Positions 16,781-24,986 of a DNA stretch of 64,000 nt are shown in pieces (within the stretch, counting starts at the first letter, position 1; every line of letters begins with the position of its first letter). The stretch comes from Fuerstiella sp. (GTDB lineage: Bacteria > Planctomycetota > Planctomycetia > Planctomycetales > Planctomycetaceae), in contig JAKVAY010000041.1 in NCBI GenBank assembly GCA_022447185.1, positions 1-64,000 of the forward strand, written 5' to 3'. Below the pieces are notes generated by a model. The model did not search any database. It had not been told where the DNA came from and saw only the letters and a program-made list of their open reading frames with translations. Made by a program: the position numbers and the translations under genes.

Positions 16781-19179
16781 CAGCAATCTGGCTGGTGATT
16801 GAGAAAATCTGGCAAGGAAACTCACTGACCGGCGACGACATCGTGGTACTGGTGCTGTTGCTGATGATGGCAGCGTCCGTAATGCACCTGTTTACGATGC
16901 TGATTACTCGATGGGGTGATCGACATATTGCATTCAAGTCACTGGCAGGTTCGTTGCTCGTTCACTGTGTCTGTATTCTGGGGCTCCAGGTTTTTGAACC
17001 TCAGCAGACAAATTATCTTGGTGCATCGACCGAGGACCACGAGCCGTTTGAAGTCATCATGGAAGTGCTGGCGCAGAACGATGACCAAAGTGCCATGAAT
17101 CAGTCAGGTGACGTCGCTGCGCCGGATCAACCCAGTCAGCCTGAAATTGCCTTCGAACGACTGTCTCGGCCAGTTCGGCCGGTGGAACCTCGTCAGGAGT
17201 TTGAACGTCAGCGGAAGCAACCGGATGGCCCGGAAGCTGTGCTGCCGGATGTCAGTGAGTTTGCCGAAAATGCGGAGCCGGAAGCGGCAAGTCCTGCGGA
17301 CAATGGTCTGATACGGCCGGTGAAAATTTCAGCAATGGATCCTGGAGAAGAAATCGATACCGTATTTGATCGCACTGAAGTAGACAGTTTCCAGGTACAG
17401 AACGTGCGTATCCAGCCGGAATCCGGCAGCACGAAGACTGAGGCCCTGCCGTTTGCTCGTAAGTCGGTAACCGGTCGAACGGACAGGATTGGTACTCGTG
17501 TCAATATGGAAATGGAAGAGGCTACGATAGATCTGGCGAATGTGGATTCTCCGGATACTGTCGATTTGAAGCCTCTGGAAGTCGAGAACGTTGTGAGGAA
17601 CCGGCCGGCTCCATTTGCAGGAAGCGAACCAGCAGAGACGGCCAGCACAGATCTTGCGATTCGTCCCGAGCATTTACGGCCGGCCTATTCGCTGGAACGT
17701 CGGTTGCCCCGCCGCGAACTCGTGAAACGTAACAACACGATCACCACCAGGCCATCTCGCATTCCGTCGAAGAACTCTCGCACTCCGATTCCTCTGTCGT
17801 CCAGCTATGAAGATATCCAGGTGGAGCCCGTTGCTCCGGTGGTAAGCGATGAACTTCGAACGGCTTCGGAAATGGTTGAAATGTCCGTCAACCAGACTCG
17901 ACGGCACGAGAGTCAACCTGGTGCCTATCGTCTGCGAAGTCGCGAGTATCGGCGAGACGCTGTCTGGAAGTTTGGCGGTACGGAACGATCCGAAGCAACA
18001 GTCGAACGCAGCCTCAGATGGCTGGCACGTGTCCAGTCGTCCAGTGGCCGTTGGGACGCAGATGCCTGGGGCGCTGGTCAGGTCGAAGTAGATGACCTGG
18101 GTGTGCAACGGGATTTTGCCGGGCATGACGCCGATACCGGTATCACGGCGTTAGTCACACTGGCATTTCTTGGCGCTGGTTATACACATGAAGATGGTCG
18201 CTATGCCATACAGGTCGATCGCGCACTGGACTGGTTGATCAGCCAGCAGGATAAGAATGGCAGCCTTGCCGGCAACGCGCGACGATACGCTCGAATGTAT
18301 TGTCATGCGATGGCCACATATGCCATCGCCGAAGCTCTCGGAATGCAAAAGGAATCCGTATTGGCGCCCGTGATCGATCCTGATCTTCTGGCCCCGGGGC
18401 CCTCCACTGTCTCTGTTGTGGCATCGGTTTCTGGTTCCCTGATGAGTCTGTCACCCGCCGTTTATGGCACGACGTGGACAGCGGCCGTGATTGCGCAGGC
18501 GGACTCACATGCCTGGAGTATCCGACGTGTGCATGAGGTGCGACTGCGATCCGCATTACAGAATGCTGTACGATACACGATTCATCAGCAGCACGTCGGA
18601 GGTGGCTGGCGTTACTCCAAAGGTCAGGAAGGCGACGTCAGTATGTTTGGCTGGCAGGTGATGGCGCTTCGCAGCGCTGAGATTGCTGATGTAACAATTC
18701 CCAATGCGGTTCGCGAACGCATGCTGGAATTCATCAACAGTGTTCGCCAGGGGAAACGCGGTGGTCTTTTCAGTTACCGTCGCGATGAAGCGGTCACCCC
18801 GGCGATGACTGCGGAAGCTTTGTTTTGCCAGGAGATGCTGGGGTTCAGGAGGAATACCGCAATGAATCGGGAATCGGTCCGCTACCTGCTGAACAACCTC
18901 CCACGGTTGTCTGAGCTGAATATGTACTACTGGTATTACGGTACACTGGCGATGTATCAATATGGCGGCAAACCATGGGAGCAATGGAATACAGCAGTAC
19001 GTGATACGCTGGTTGGACAGCAGGTGTCGAACGGAGAGAATGCCGGAAGCTGGGATCCCATTGGACCGTGGGGACGCTACGGTGGCCGACTATACGCCAC
19101 TGCGCTGGCGACACTGACGCTTGAGGTCTATTACCGGCTGCTGCCGCTCTATCAGCTCAACGAAGTCAGTGGACGTTAA
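16777..19179 (+). CDS. Membrane-anchored prenyltransferase/squalene-oxidase-like alpha/alpha-toroid protein
   Basis: 800 residues. Two N-terminal transmembrane helices (about 22-44 and 53-70) are followed by a long polar, Pro/Glu/Arg-rich stretch (about 80-400) that looks disordered and resembles the periplasm-spanning part of TonB. From about 405 to the end are repeats of the alpha/alpha-toroid kind: 'VERSLRWLARVQSSSGRWDADAWG', 'DTGITALVTLAFLGAGY', 'QVDRALDWLISQQDKNGSL', 'AVRYTIHQQHVGGGWRYSKGQEGDVSMFGWQVMALRSAE'. No terpene cyclase DxDD or metal site is evident, so catalysis is doubtful; such repeats may bind peptides or glycans. Coupling with exbD (4-base overlap) suggests a trans-envelope function. 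Its last 14 bases overlap the end of the convergent HlyD-like gene. Confidence 0.88.
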   Translation: MTAIWLVIEKIWQGNSLTGDDIVVLVLLLMMAASVMHLFTMLITRWGDRHIAFKSLAGSLLVHCVCILGLQVFEPQQTNYLGASTEDHEPFEVIMEVLAQNDDQSAMNQSGDVAAPDQPSQPEIAFERLSRPVRPVEPRQEFERQRKQPDGPEAVLPDVSEFAENAEPEAASPADNGLIRPVKISAMDPGEEIDTVFDRTEVDSFQVQNVRIQPESGSTKTEALPFARKSVTGRTDRIGTRVNMEMEEATIDLANVDSPDTVDLKPLEVENVVRNRPAPFAGSEPAETASTDLAIRPEHLRPAYSLERRLPRRELVKRNNTITTRPSRIPSKNSRTPIPLSSSYEDIQVEPVAPVVSDELRTASEMVEMSVNQTRRHESQPGAYRLRSREYRRDAVWKFGGTERSEATVERSLRWLARVQSSSGRWDADAWGAGQVEVDDLGVQRDFAGHDADTGITALVTLAFLGAGYTHEDGRYAIQVDRALDWLISQQDKNGSLAGNARRYARMYCHAMATYAIAEALGMQKESVLAPVIDPDLLAPGPSTVSVVASVSGSLMSLSPAVYGTTWTAAVIAQADSHAWSIRRVHEVRLRSALQNAVRYTIHQQHVGGGWRYSKGQEGDVSMFGWQVMALRSAEIADVTIPNAVRERMLEFINSVRQGKRGGLFSYRRDEAVTPAMTAEALFCQEMLGFRRNTAMNRESVRYLLNNLPRLSELNMYYWYYGTLAMYQYGGKPWEQWNTAVRDTLVGQQVSNGENAGSWDPIGPWGRYGGRLYATALATLTLEVYYRLLPLYQLNEVSGR

Positions 19180-20395
19180 TCTTGTGTTGTTGAGTTAGAA
19201 TCTCGACCCTGGTGCCGACTGCCTGATCGGGCCACTCTCGTCCGATCGGTTCGACTCGCACCGATACCGTATCGCTTTCACCTGTCATTTGTCTGTCGCT
19301 GACAGTGGTTGCCTCTGTTACAACTCCCTGACACGGATCATGATCAGGGAACAAAACGTTCAATCGAGTTTCGGGCACTAGTTTATCGATTCGTTCGACG
19401 GGAGTCTGAAGAATGATATACCGACGGTCGGTATGGACGATTTTCAGCATCACGTTACCGCATGTCATATCATCACCTTCCCGAAACTGCAGTTGGGAAA
19501 TCTTACCATAGCTCGGGCAAAGTACTTTTGTCTCGCGGCTCAGAGCTGCCATCTTTGTGTATTGCTCTTGCGCTGCATCGAATTCAGATTGCAGCTTTTC
19601 AACTCCGGTGGTCAGATTGATCCGCGCGGGCAGACGCGAGCGCATTTGTGCCAGCTGCTTTATTCGTGCTTCGATATTCTGAGATTCCAGCTGCAGTAAA
19701 TCGATTTTTGTATTGGTCGCTAATGTCGGGTTCGGCTGTTTATCGTTAAACGCAGGCACCAAATCGGCTGACAATGGATTCCAGGTAGCGGTTCCAGAGA
19801 CCCCGCTGATGAACAACAGGCCATTCACGCGGTCTTCCTGATACGAGAGAACGTTACCCGGTTTTGACACTGTGTGGACCCGTGTCAACAGCAAGGCATT
19901 GTCGTCGTTTGCGGCTGCCGGCTGGAAGACCGTTGACGATGGACAGAGTGCCTTAAAGAACCGCACACGACGTTTTGATTCCTGCACATCCAGATCCAGT
20001 TGCTGCATTCGCCACTCCAGTTCGAATGCTGCTTTCGTTTTTGCCTTATGCAGATCCGCCGCAATTTTTTGAACGTGCTTGCCCTGCCGGACAATCTGCT
20101 CCTGGTGCTCAGCCTTTTCCAGTGTCAGCAGAATTTCGCCGGTGAACACTTCGTCACCAATCGCAACGTGTGATGTCAGTAAACGGGAATCAGACGGCAC
20201 ACGTAATGCTGTAATGTCTGCAGCGAGGACTCCGATTATTGGTGAAGTGGTGTGTCGATTGAACCACCACACCAGCAAGCAACCCAGCAACAGTGCCGAT
20301 CCCAGCATGGTGACGGTTCGGGAGCCTGATGCAGGAAGCGACGGTGACGGATGCTGCTGAATCCCTGCAGGACTGGCTGGTGCTGTTGATGTCAT
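19166..20395 (-). CDS. HlyD-like membrane fusion (periplasmic adaptor) protein
   Basis: 409 residues from the ATG at 20395; the frame is open further upstream, but that part includes an 18-base tandem repeat and does not look like protein. After a polar N-terminus comes one transmembrane helix (about 26-45, 'TVTMLGSALLLGCLLVWWF'), then a split biotinyl-lipoyl domain ('ITALRVPSDSRLLTSHVAIGDEVFTGEILLTLE'), a long alpha-hairpin (about 95-290) and a C-terminal beta part. These are the marks of adaptors in type I secretion or tripartite efflux. The partner transporter and outer-membrane channel genes are not next to it. It converges with the toroid protein gene and overlaps it by 14 bases. Confidence 0.85.
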   Translation of the reverse strand: MTSTAPASPAGIQQHPSPSLPASGSRTVTMLGSALLLGCLLVWWFNRHTTSPIIGVLAADITALRVPSDSRLLTSHVAIGDEVFTGEILLTLEKAEHQEQIVRQGKHVQKIAADLHKAKTKAAFELEWRMQQLDLDVQESKRRVRFFKALCPSSTVFQPAAANDDNALLLTRVHTVSKPGNVLSYQEDRVNGLLFISGVSGTATWNPLSADLVPAFNDKQPNPTLATNTKIDLLQLESQNIEARIKQLAQMRSRLPARINLTTGVEKLQSEFDAAQEQYTKMAALSRETKVLCPSYGKISQLQFREGDDMTCGNVMLKIVHTDRRYIILQTPVERIDKLVPETRLNVLFPDHDPCQGVVTEATTVSDRQMTGESDTVSVRVEPIGREWPDQAVGTRVEILTQQHKINVH

Positions 20396-20910
20396 AGGAC
20401 GCTTCCAGTGATTGTTCGCGATTCGAACAGTCTGTAGAGCAAAGTGCACCTGAATATCCGGATGCCGGACTCGGTCCCCTGTTTCTGCACAGACCCCTGT
20501 TTCTGCACAGAATGCATGCCCAGGATACGGGCACATGTTCCAATCGCTGTCATTTCCATCGGCGTTACAAGTGATACAGATTGAAGCAATTCAATTCTGG
20601 CGGTGTCGATGGCGGGATCCCTGAGACATTCGGGCAGTGACGCAGCGTCGGGACAGAGTCAGTAGTGTGAGTAAACCGGTGAATTTGGCATGCCAGATGC
20701 TTTTCATGCGGTAAATGCGGTACTGATCCTTGTCGGGTCGAGGTCTCTGGCAGAAAATAAAGATGGCTCATTGCTGATTTGAGCCACACGGCACGATGTG
20801 ATCGGTAATGGGTTCTCGCGATGCATTGCTGAGCTGCGGTTCCGTACCCAGGCTCCTTGTTTGTCCGATGCTTCCTGTTTTATCTTTTTTCTCGCGACAT
20901 GAGATGTGCA
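20396..20910. other. Divergent intergenic region with an 18-base tandem repeat; no gene seen
   Basis: About 515 bases between the divergent adaptor gene and the thioredoxin-domain gene. It holds a perfect two-copy 18-base repeat (20476-20511). No other structure is clear. Promoters for both genes are expected here. Confidence 0.45.
20476..20511. repeat. Perfect tandem repeat, 2 x 18 bases
   Basis: CCCCTGTTTCTGCACAGA occurs twice without a gap (20476-20493 and 20494-20511). It lies upstream of the HlyD-like gene. It could be a recent duplication or a double protein-binding site. Confidence 0.9.
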
Positions 20911-23550
20911 ATGAAAAAACTACAGATTGCAACGCGGTTTACATGCACCATTTGCATCATGGGGCTGATGGCCGGCATTGGTATTGAAACGGTGGCGGAT
21001 GAGTCACCGAAGGCTCACAACCGTCTTGCGCAGGAGAACAGCCCGTATCTGCTGCTGCACGCGCACAATCCTGTGGACTGGTATCCGTGGGGACCGGAGG
21101 CTCTTCAGAAAGCAGAGACAGAAGACAAACTTATCTTTCTGTCTGTCGGTTACAGCAGTTGTTACTGGTGCCATGTGATGGAACGCAAAGTCTTCAGCAG
21201 TGAAAAAATTGCAAATTATCTGAATGAGCATTTCGTTTGCATCAAGGTTGACCGCGAAGAGCGTCCGGACATTGACGAGATCTACATGACGAGTTTGCTT
21301 GTTTATCAACAGCTAAGCGGGAAACGCGGAGGAGGTGGCTGGCCACTTTCATTGTTTCTGACCCCCTCGGGAGATCCGGTCGCGGGCGCGACCTACCTGC
21401 CTCCGGAAGATCAACCCAACGGTCGCACCGGATTCCTCACGGCTGCAACACGTATGCTGGCGGCGTGGACGAAACAGCGCGAAAATGTGGAACGGACATC
21501 GCAGTTGATATCTCGCGAAGTCCGGCGACTGTCGTTGCCTGCTGCATCAAGCGAGTCGAGCATTGATTCCTCGGTTGTTCAGACAGCAGTAACTGCTGTG
21601 GAGTCACTGTACGACTCCGAATGGGGCGGTGTTGACCTGCGTGACGGCAACGTGCAGGGACCACGATTTCCGAATGTGCCGCGACTACTGTTGTTGATGT
21701 CTGTGATCGAAGAGCCGGGAACTCAGGAAGGCTCGACAGCTGAACCAACTGCTCGGCGGTTGAACATTGTGCGACATTCGTTTTCACAGATGGCGTATGG
21801 CGGGATCCGTGATCATCTGGCCGGGGGATTCCATCGGTACAGCACGGACCGCCGCTGGCGCATTCCTCATTTTGAAAAAATGCTGTACGACCAGGCGCAG
21901 CTGCTGGAGGGTTACGTTGTCGCCAGTCGGGTCACGGGAGATCCGTTCTTCAAAGAAGTGGCAGCAGAAATCGCGGATTTCGTGCGCAACGAATTTACAA
22001 CCCCGGAAGGCGCATTTTGTTCAGCGCTCGATGCCGAAACGAACGCAGTCGAAGGTGAATACTATGTGTGGAAGGAATTTGAAATCGACCAGTTGCTTTC
22101 AGCGAGTGATGCGACGCTGTTCAAGACCGCTTACGGAGTCGGTGATTCGAATTCATTTGAACATGGGCACGTCCTGCATCTTCCGGCGACGCTGGACGAA
22201 TTGAGCCAGACACTGAAAATTCCCGTTGGGCAGCTGAAATCCCGATTGTCTTCAATTCGACAGTCACTTCTCAATGTCCGCAACAAACGTGAACGACCAC
22301 TGCTGGATGACAAGATACTGACGGCGTGGAATGCGATGATGATCCGCTCGCTGGCAATCAGCGGCCACCAGCTGGGTCGTCCTTCCGATATTGATGCGGC
22401 AGAACGAGCGGCCCGATTTTTACTGCTGAACCTGCGCGCGAAAGATGGCAGTCTCCTTCGTTCATTCCGGAACGGTGAAGCAAAGCACGCTGCTTATCTG
22501 GATGACTACGCATATCTGGTGTCAGCGCTGATTGCTCTGCATGAGACGACTGGCAACGAAGCGTGGCTGCAATCTGCCAGGGAATTGAATCAGCGGCAGC
22601 TCGATCTCTTTTATGATGACGCCAAACATATTTTCTATTTTACTGCTCATGATCAGCAGCGTCTGATTGCTCGTACGAGTTCTCCCTTCGATTCGGTATT
22701 TCCTTCCGGTAACAGCGTTGCGATTCGCAATCTGATGCACCTTTCAGACGGCTCGGCTGAAGTCGCAGAAAGAGCATATCAGACATTGTTAAGATTCGTG
22801 CCGGTTATTGAAAAATCACCCTCATCCAGCAGTGGACTGGCCCTGGCCGCTCACGAATGGTTGATTGCTGCTGAGAAACGTGCCGCTGCAACGATTGATG
22901 AGTCGCTCAAAGAACGATTGCCGTTTGTCAAACAGAATCAGGACGGTCGTTCGCTGTTCGTGAATGCTCTTTCGGATGACGAGACCTTAGTAAAATCTGT
23001 GACCGTGTTTCGCCCGGTCCTCACTCCTGAACCGGTGACGAAGTCGAAGGCTCCTAAACGAGTGACAGCAAAAGTCTATCCACTCTACAACAAGCTGCCG
23101 CGTGGAGAAGTGTGTCCAGTTGCGATCGAACTCAATGTCCAGAAGGGCTGGCATATTAATGCCAGTAAACCAAGTCCGGACTTCCTGATTCCGACAAAAA
23201 TCACGCTCCGCGCGAATCCAAAGGTCAAGGTCAGGATCACTCGAATCAAATATCCGAAACACAAACTGCACAGGATGAAGGAGGAACCGGAGCCTTATCA
23301 TGTCTACGACGGTAAAGTGATGATTTATTGCCTGTTGGAAACCGATGCTCGTGAACAAAGCGATAAAACGACCCTGCAGTTTCATATTCGGTATCAGGCC
23401 TGCAATGACAGGCAATGTGAGAAGCCTGTGACTGAGGTCATGACGGGCACCTTGTCACTGGCAGATCCCGGTGACGATATCAAGACGATTCATCGCAACA
23501 GATTTCCGCAGACAAACAAAGACCAGTTGTCTCCTGACGAGAAGAAGTAG
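20911..23550 (+). CDS. YyaL/SSP411-type thioredoxin-domain protein fused to a DsbD-alpha-like domain, secreted
   Basis: 879 residues from the ATG at 20911, which gives a good signal peptide (about 1-29). Residues about 35-200 are the DUF255 thioredoxin-like domain ('[25 protein letters not shown]', the redox motif CYWC with Cys84 and Cys87, '[14 protein letters not shown]'). Then comes the alpha/alpha barrel of this family ('[27 protein letters not shown]', '[17 protein letters not shown]'). After residue about 715 there is an added domain like the N-terminal (alpha) domain of DsbD ('[19 protein letters not shown]', '[13 protein letters not shown]' with a Cys pair near 831-836). The usual YyaL protein is cytoplasmic and ends before this. 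A periplasmic thiol-disulfide role is likely; the substrate is unknown. Confidence 0.9.
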   Translation: MKKLQIATRFTCTICIMGLMAGIGIETVADESPKAHNRLAQENSPYLLLHAHNPVDWYPWGPEALQKAETEDKLIFLSVGYSSCYWCHVMERKVFSSEKIANYLNEHFVCIKVDREERPDIDEIYMTSLLVYQQLSGKRGGGGWPLSLFLTPSGDPVAGATYLPPEDQPNGRTGFLTAATRMLAAWTKQRENVERTSQLISREVRRLSLPAASSESSIDSSVVQTAVTAVESLYDSEWGGVDLRDGNVQGPRFPNVPRLLLLMSVIEEPGTQEGSTAEPTARRLNIVRHSFSQMAYGGIRDHLAGGFHRYSTDRRWRIPHFEKMLYDQAQLLEGYVVASRVTGDPFFKEVAAEIADFVRNEFTTPEGAFCSALDAETNAVEGEYYVWKEFEIDQLLSASDATLFKTAYGVGDSNSFEHGHVLHLPATLDELSQTLKIPVGQLKSRLSSIRQSLLNVRNKRERPLLDDKILTAWNAMMIRSLAISGHQLGRPSDIDAAERAARFLLLNLRAKDGSLLRSFRNGEAKHAAYLDDYAYLVSALIALHETTGNEAWLQSARELNQRQLDLFYDDAKHIFYFTAHDQQRLIARTSSPFDSVFPSGNSVAIRNLMHLSDGSAEVAERAYQTLLRFVPVIEKSPSSSSGLALAAHEWLIAAEKRAAATIDESLKERLPFVKQNQDGRSLFVNALSDDETLVKSVTVFRPVLTPEPVTKSKAPKRVTAKVYPLYNKLPRGEVCPVAIELNVQKGWHINASKPSPDFLIPTKITLRANPKVKVRITRIKYPKHKLHRMKEEPEPYHVYDGKVMIYCLLETDAREQSDKTTLQFHIRYQACNDRQCEKPVTEVMTGTLSLADPGDDIKTIHRNRFPQTNKDQLSPDEKK

Positions 23551-23561
23551 TTCTTTTTTAC

Positions 23562-23618
23562 CGGGAAGCTTTTGGTTGGTCATGTCTGAGTCCGTCAGAC
23601 ACATTAGCCGGCTTCCCG
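23562..23618. other. Nested hairpin between genes
   Basis: CGGGAAGC at 23562-23569 pairs with GCTTCCCG at 23611-23618, and inside it TGTCTGA (23583-23589) pairs with TCAGACA (23595-23601). No T-run follows on either strand, so it is not a standard terminator, though it stands just after the thioredoxin-domain gene and could act as a 3' stabilising structure. Confidence 0.5.
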
Positions 23619-23731
23619 TTCCCGCGAAACAGCCTGGCCGGTCGTGTGGATCAGTAGCACTGGAGTCTCCTGGCTGATAATTTGTGGCTCAGTCTCTCCC
23701 CGTTTCATTACCTGGATTTGTGCAGTTCGCC

Positions 23732-24238
23732 ATGTCGGTTCAGCCAATTGCAGGAGTCAGTCCCCGTTCTGAATCTGTCGTGACGACAGAACATCCCTCG
23801 ATCGCCGCGGGAATGCCAGGGCAGGCTCTGGGTACTCTCTACGAATGCGTCCCGATGCGGATCTTCGGACTGACGATTTCTCACTTGTTGTTCGCATTGC
23901 CAACAGCACCGCTGGCCGTTGGTCTCTATGTCCTTCAGCGATTGGCGGGTGAGTACTTTGTTCTCACGAATCGGTCGTTGCAGATCTGGGCCGCACGTTC
24001 AGGACGACGTGTTTCATCGGTGGACCTGTCTCAGGTCGCCGAGACAGAGGTCACACAGGCGCCGGGACAGAGATTCTTTAAGGCGGGCGACATACTGGTG
24101 CGTAATGCGTCGGGCGAAATCATTCAGCGGTTGCGTGGTGTTCCGGATGCGTCGTCATTCTGTAACGCAATTCAGCGGACAGTCGAGTCTCGACGGTTGG
24201 TAAAGTCAGCAATGGCGACAATTGAGGCACGTGGTTGA
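23732..24238 (+). CDS. Membrane-associated bacterial PH-domain protein
   Basis: 168 residues from the ATG at 23732; a GTG at 23684 would add 16 residues, and neither has a ribosome site. There is one hydrophobic segment (about 45-72, 'RIFGLTISHLLFALPTAPLAVGLYVLQRLAG') followed by a bacterial PH domain ('YFVLTNRSLQIWAARSGRRVSSVDLSQVAETEVTQAPGQRFFKAGDILVRNASGEIIQRLRGVPDASSFCNAI'). The order and spacing are typical of membrane-anchored bPH_2 proteins, which have no known reaction and may scaffold. It is followed by a small coiled-coil gene on the opposite strand. Confidence 0.75.
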   Translation: MSVQPIAGVSPRSESVVTTEHPSIAAGMPGQALGTLYECVPMRIFGLTISHLLFALPTAPLAVGLYVLQRLAGEYFVLTNRSLQIWAARSGRRVSSVDLSQVAETEVTQAPGQRFFKAGDILVRNASGEIIQRLRGVPDASSFCNAIQRTVESRRLVKSAMATIEARG

Positions 24239-24273
24239 GTCGGATTATGAGACTTGAGTTCTTACGTCTCACG

Positions 24274-24567
24274 TCAAAAGCCGCGATCCTCCTCTTCAAT
24301 CTGAGCCTGAAGCTCGTCGCGTTCTTTACGGGTGATTTCAAGATCAAACGTCAGGTATTTCACGTTCAACCGGAGTTGCGACAGCGCCTCCTGAACCAAA
24401 TTCAAAATCCGTCGTCTGCGTCGTACCGATTCCGTAACTCGTTCGAATGCGATGTCGATGTCACGGCGTTCAACCGGTTCGATTCTTGAAATCAGTTGTC
24501 CCAGTTCAATCAGGTCTGACGGCAACTGATCCGCTTCGTCATCAGGGATCCGGTTTTGATTCGTCAT
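24274..24567 (-). CDS. Small coiled-coil protein of unknown function (97 aa)
   Basis: It has an acidic N-terminus, a central Arg-rich helix ('ERVTESVRRRRRILNLVQEALSQLRLNVKYLTFDLEITRKERDELQAQIEEED') with heptad-like spacing, and no signal peptide. It is likely a dimeric helical protein. It converges with the PH-domain gene, leaving 35 bases. I do not recognise the family; composition supports a real gene, but the call rests on that alone. Confidence 0.6.
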   Translation of the reverse strand: MTNQNRIPDDEADQLPSDLIELGQLISRIEPVERRDIDIAFERVTESVRRRRRILNLVQEALSQLRLNVKYLTFDLEITRKERDELQAQIEEEDRGF

Positions 24568-24986
24568 TGCTGGTATCCTGCTTTGTCGGTTTCATCCGGT
24601 AAAGGCTATTCCGGACAGCGACAGAGGCTGTGGCTTTGCAACACAGTTTTAAGATGGGGCAAACGACTCTCAATGACTTTCTGCGGTGGTATTCTGCAGT
24701 TCACCGCAGATTTGCGGAACAAACCGTACAATCTGTACAAATGTCAGTGTGGACGACAGGGTCCGTACCCACCGGAGAATCTGCACCGTCAACAGTGATT
24801 GCTTAGGAATTCGGCAGAAAACAAGGGATCAGGCCTGTCACACATGAGAGATGGCAAACCGTTGCAGGACTGGGCTCGGAGAAAATCAATGAATTCATTA
24901 GGCTGACGGTCAGTCCTTCCGGGTCAGGCGCGGTGCTTTGGATCCGGTTTTCAGTGAATACCAGTCTCAATTTGCGACCGACACGG
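24568..24986. other. Intergenic region; no gene seen
   Basis: About 420 bases before the large secreted protein gene. A GTG at 24933 is in frame with that gene. No repeat or promoter stands out. Confidence 0.4.
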
